This document shows, piece by piece, positions 62,983 to 64,000 of a stretch of 64,000 nt of DNA. The position numbers and the translations under genes are program-made. Source of the stretch: an uncultured Deefgea sp. (GTDB taxonomy: Bacteria; Pseudomonadota; Gammaproteobacteria; Burkholderiales; Chitinibacteraceae); assembly GCF_947072475.1 (NCBI RefSeq), contig NZ_CAMTIA010000002.1, forward strand, positions 62,001 through 126,000, in the 5' to 3' direction. The notes beneath the pieces are model-generated. The model ran no database searches. It had not been told where the DNA came from and was given only the letters and a program-made list of their open reading frames with translations. Numbering within the stretch: position 1 is the first letter of the stretch; every line of letters begins with the position of its first letter.

Positions 62983-63013
62983 AAAACGCCCGATGTGATT
63001 CGGGCGTTTTTTT
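62983..63013. terminator. bidirectional terminator
   Basis: AAAACGCCCG/CGGGCGTTTT with a 8-base loop and T7. It separates the convergent M29-like and DUF502 genes. Confidence 0.9.
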
Positions 63014-63045
63014 ATTTCGGCGCAATCGCTGCGCCAGCATCAAGC

Positions 63046-63735
63046 TTATAAAGCCCGTGGGTCGGGATAAATCACCGGTGCCACTTGGCTGGCTTTTTTC
63101 AGTGACGGCGGCGGTGTAATCCCCATCGATACATAAATACTGGTCAGTTTATCCACGCCAATATTGGCTGGGCGTATCCATTCCTTGGGGATATACAGCA
63201 AGCCACCACCAATGGGTACTGGCGCGGTCGGCACTAAAATCGCTTGATACTCGCGGCCATCAATCTCGATCGGCACTGGATTGGGCATCAACGCCAAAAC
63301 CGCCACCCCATCGCCGCCAAACAAACACCACACCGGGCTCATCGCGCCAATATCAGCGTCTTGCTTTTGATCGAGCAAGCTCACAAAGCGATCGGCCATA
63401 TTATAAAAACTGCCAATCACCGGAATGCGCCGCACCGTGCTATCGACCAGTGCCGCTAATGGCTTTTTCAGTCGTGAGCGCACCAAAATACCTAAAGGAT
63501 AAATCGCCCCTAGCAGCATCACCCAGCCAATCAAATAACCAAAGATCGGATGATCCACCACCGGCTGGCCAATAATCGAAAACAAACGCCCGACCAAACT
63601 ATTGGGGCCCAAGTAATCATTGAGTAAATTCACCACCCACGCCAACAGCGAAATAGTGAGCAAAAAAGGCAACAAGGCCAATAGACCCGACAACCAAGTG
63701 GTCAACACACTTTTTAAACCACGCTGTAACAACAT
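63046..63735 (-). CDS. DUF502 domain membrane protein
   Basis: 229 residues from the ATG at 63735, behind a GGAGTTG Shine-Dalgarno; an ATG at 63765 would add ten residues. Two transmembrane helices near the N-terminus (about 10-35 and 63-85), with the DUF502 motifs LLALLPFLLTISLLAWVVNLLN, PIFGYLIGWVMLLGAIYPLGILVRSRLKKP, RRIPVIGSFYNMADRFVSLL, and VPTAPVPIGGGLLYIPKEWI. Function unknown; related to plant COV1. Often near aspS in Proteobacteria; that gene is not within this window. Confidence 0.9.
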   Translation of the reverse strand: MLLQRGLKSVLTTWLSGLLALLPFLLTISLLAWVVNLLNDYLGPNSLVGRLFSIIGQPVVDHPIFGYLIGWVMLLGAIYPLGILVRSRLKKPLAALVDSTVRRIPVIGSFYNMADRFVSLLDQKQDADIGAMSPVWCLFGGDGVAVLALMPNPVPIEIDGREYQAILVPTAPVPIGGGLLYIPKEWIRPANIGVDKLTSIYVSMGITPPPSLKKASQVAPVIYPDPRAL

Positions 63736-64000
63736 CACAACTCCATTGATGACGACGACAAACATCAGACCTGCATTCTACAGTGGCAAAGCACTTGCGC
63801 GGCATCGATCTATTAAAATTAAAGCTAAACCAGTGCTTTTATCAATTAAGCAACTCACCACAAATAATTAAATGGCATATTTAATTATTTAAGTGATTAG
63901 CTTATTAATAGCATAGATGGCAATACAATTTCATTTAATACATCAATTTTACAACAATCGTTTTTATACTCTCCAATCCAAGTAAATCGCTTAATTACCA

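Noticed and set aside
1-64000. tRNA, rRNA, CRISPR arrays, insertion sequences, prophage genes
   Set aside because: Looked for cloverleaf/T-loop patterns, regular direct repeats with spacers and transposase or integrase motifs; none was recognised by eye.

Overview
The window is a chromosomal segment of a Gram-negative, flagellated betaproteobacterium. Gene content and protein style (yciI-bolA-ppiC, rho/rpmE/trxA/radA, pcnB-folK-panB-panC, PatZ-type acetyltransferase, VF530, DUF502, DUF1415, DUF2788, DUF3149, DUF3579) point to the order Neisseriales, most likely a Chitinibacteraceae relative (Chitinibacter/Deefgea/Iodobacter-like). This placement is inference from family content; no rRNA gene is present to confirm it. 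No tRNA, rRNA, CRISPR, prophage or complete insertion sequence was seen.

Layout. 1-3.2 kb: YciI (partial), BolA, a secreted parvulin, a ComEA-like protein, an orphan HpnC-type squalene synthase and a membrane-anchored nuclease. 3.5-6 kb: two secreted proteins, a TPR protein and an L,D-transpeptidase, that end in the same kind of NTF2-like domain. 6-11.8 kb: short-chain dehydrogenase, DUF3579, argF-lysE-argG, DUF2788, ppnP, yajQ and DUF3149. 11.8-17.1 kb (minus strand): GT39 glycosyltransferase, rpmE, rho, trxA, radA. 17.1-28.3 kb (minus strand): the flagellar rod, hook and ring operon flgBCDEFGHIJKL, preceded by a good sigma-54 promoter. Upstream of it lies a two-gene unit of small unknown proteins with its own sigma-70-like promoter and terminator. 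29-41.4 kb: PatZ-like acyl-CoA synthetase/acetyltransferase, ppa, folA, a LysM/M23 lipoprotein with DUF1415, a short flagellin, a PEBP gene broken by an 8-bp tandem duplication, a YitT protein, and the operon pcnB-folK-panB-panC.

41.5-56.3 kb is the most accessory-looking part. It holds a PhzF-like protein and then an apparent glutamate acid-resistance locus: glutamate decarboxylase, an outer-membrane porin, glutamate/GABA antiporter and glutaminase. A complete RND efflux system (adaptor, pump, outer-membrane factor) and a convergent AraC-family regulator follow. The regulator is unusual: a TTG start behind a strong Shine-Dalgarno, a 250-residue C-terminal extension, and a 3' end with hexamer and heptamer tandem repeats. 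The arrangement recalls the E. coli acid-fitness island, where gad genes, mdtEF and AraC-type regulators sit together, but gene order and content differ. 56.4-64 kb: an ImpA-type secreted metalloprotease, a small exported protein, a PBP5/6-type D,D-carboxypeptidase, VF530, an M29-like peptidase and a DUF502 membrane protein.

Two dispersed repeat families stand out. One is a 50-51 bp element with terminal inverted repeats (TGGGTATAT...ATATACCCA), found six times, five times wholly intergenic and once starting on a stop codon. The other is a roughly 260-bp element, found twice, each time shortly downstream of a copy of the 51-bp element. The 51-bp family is the best candidate for something not yet described in this window.
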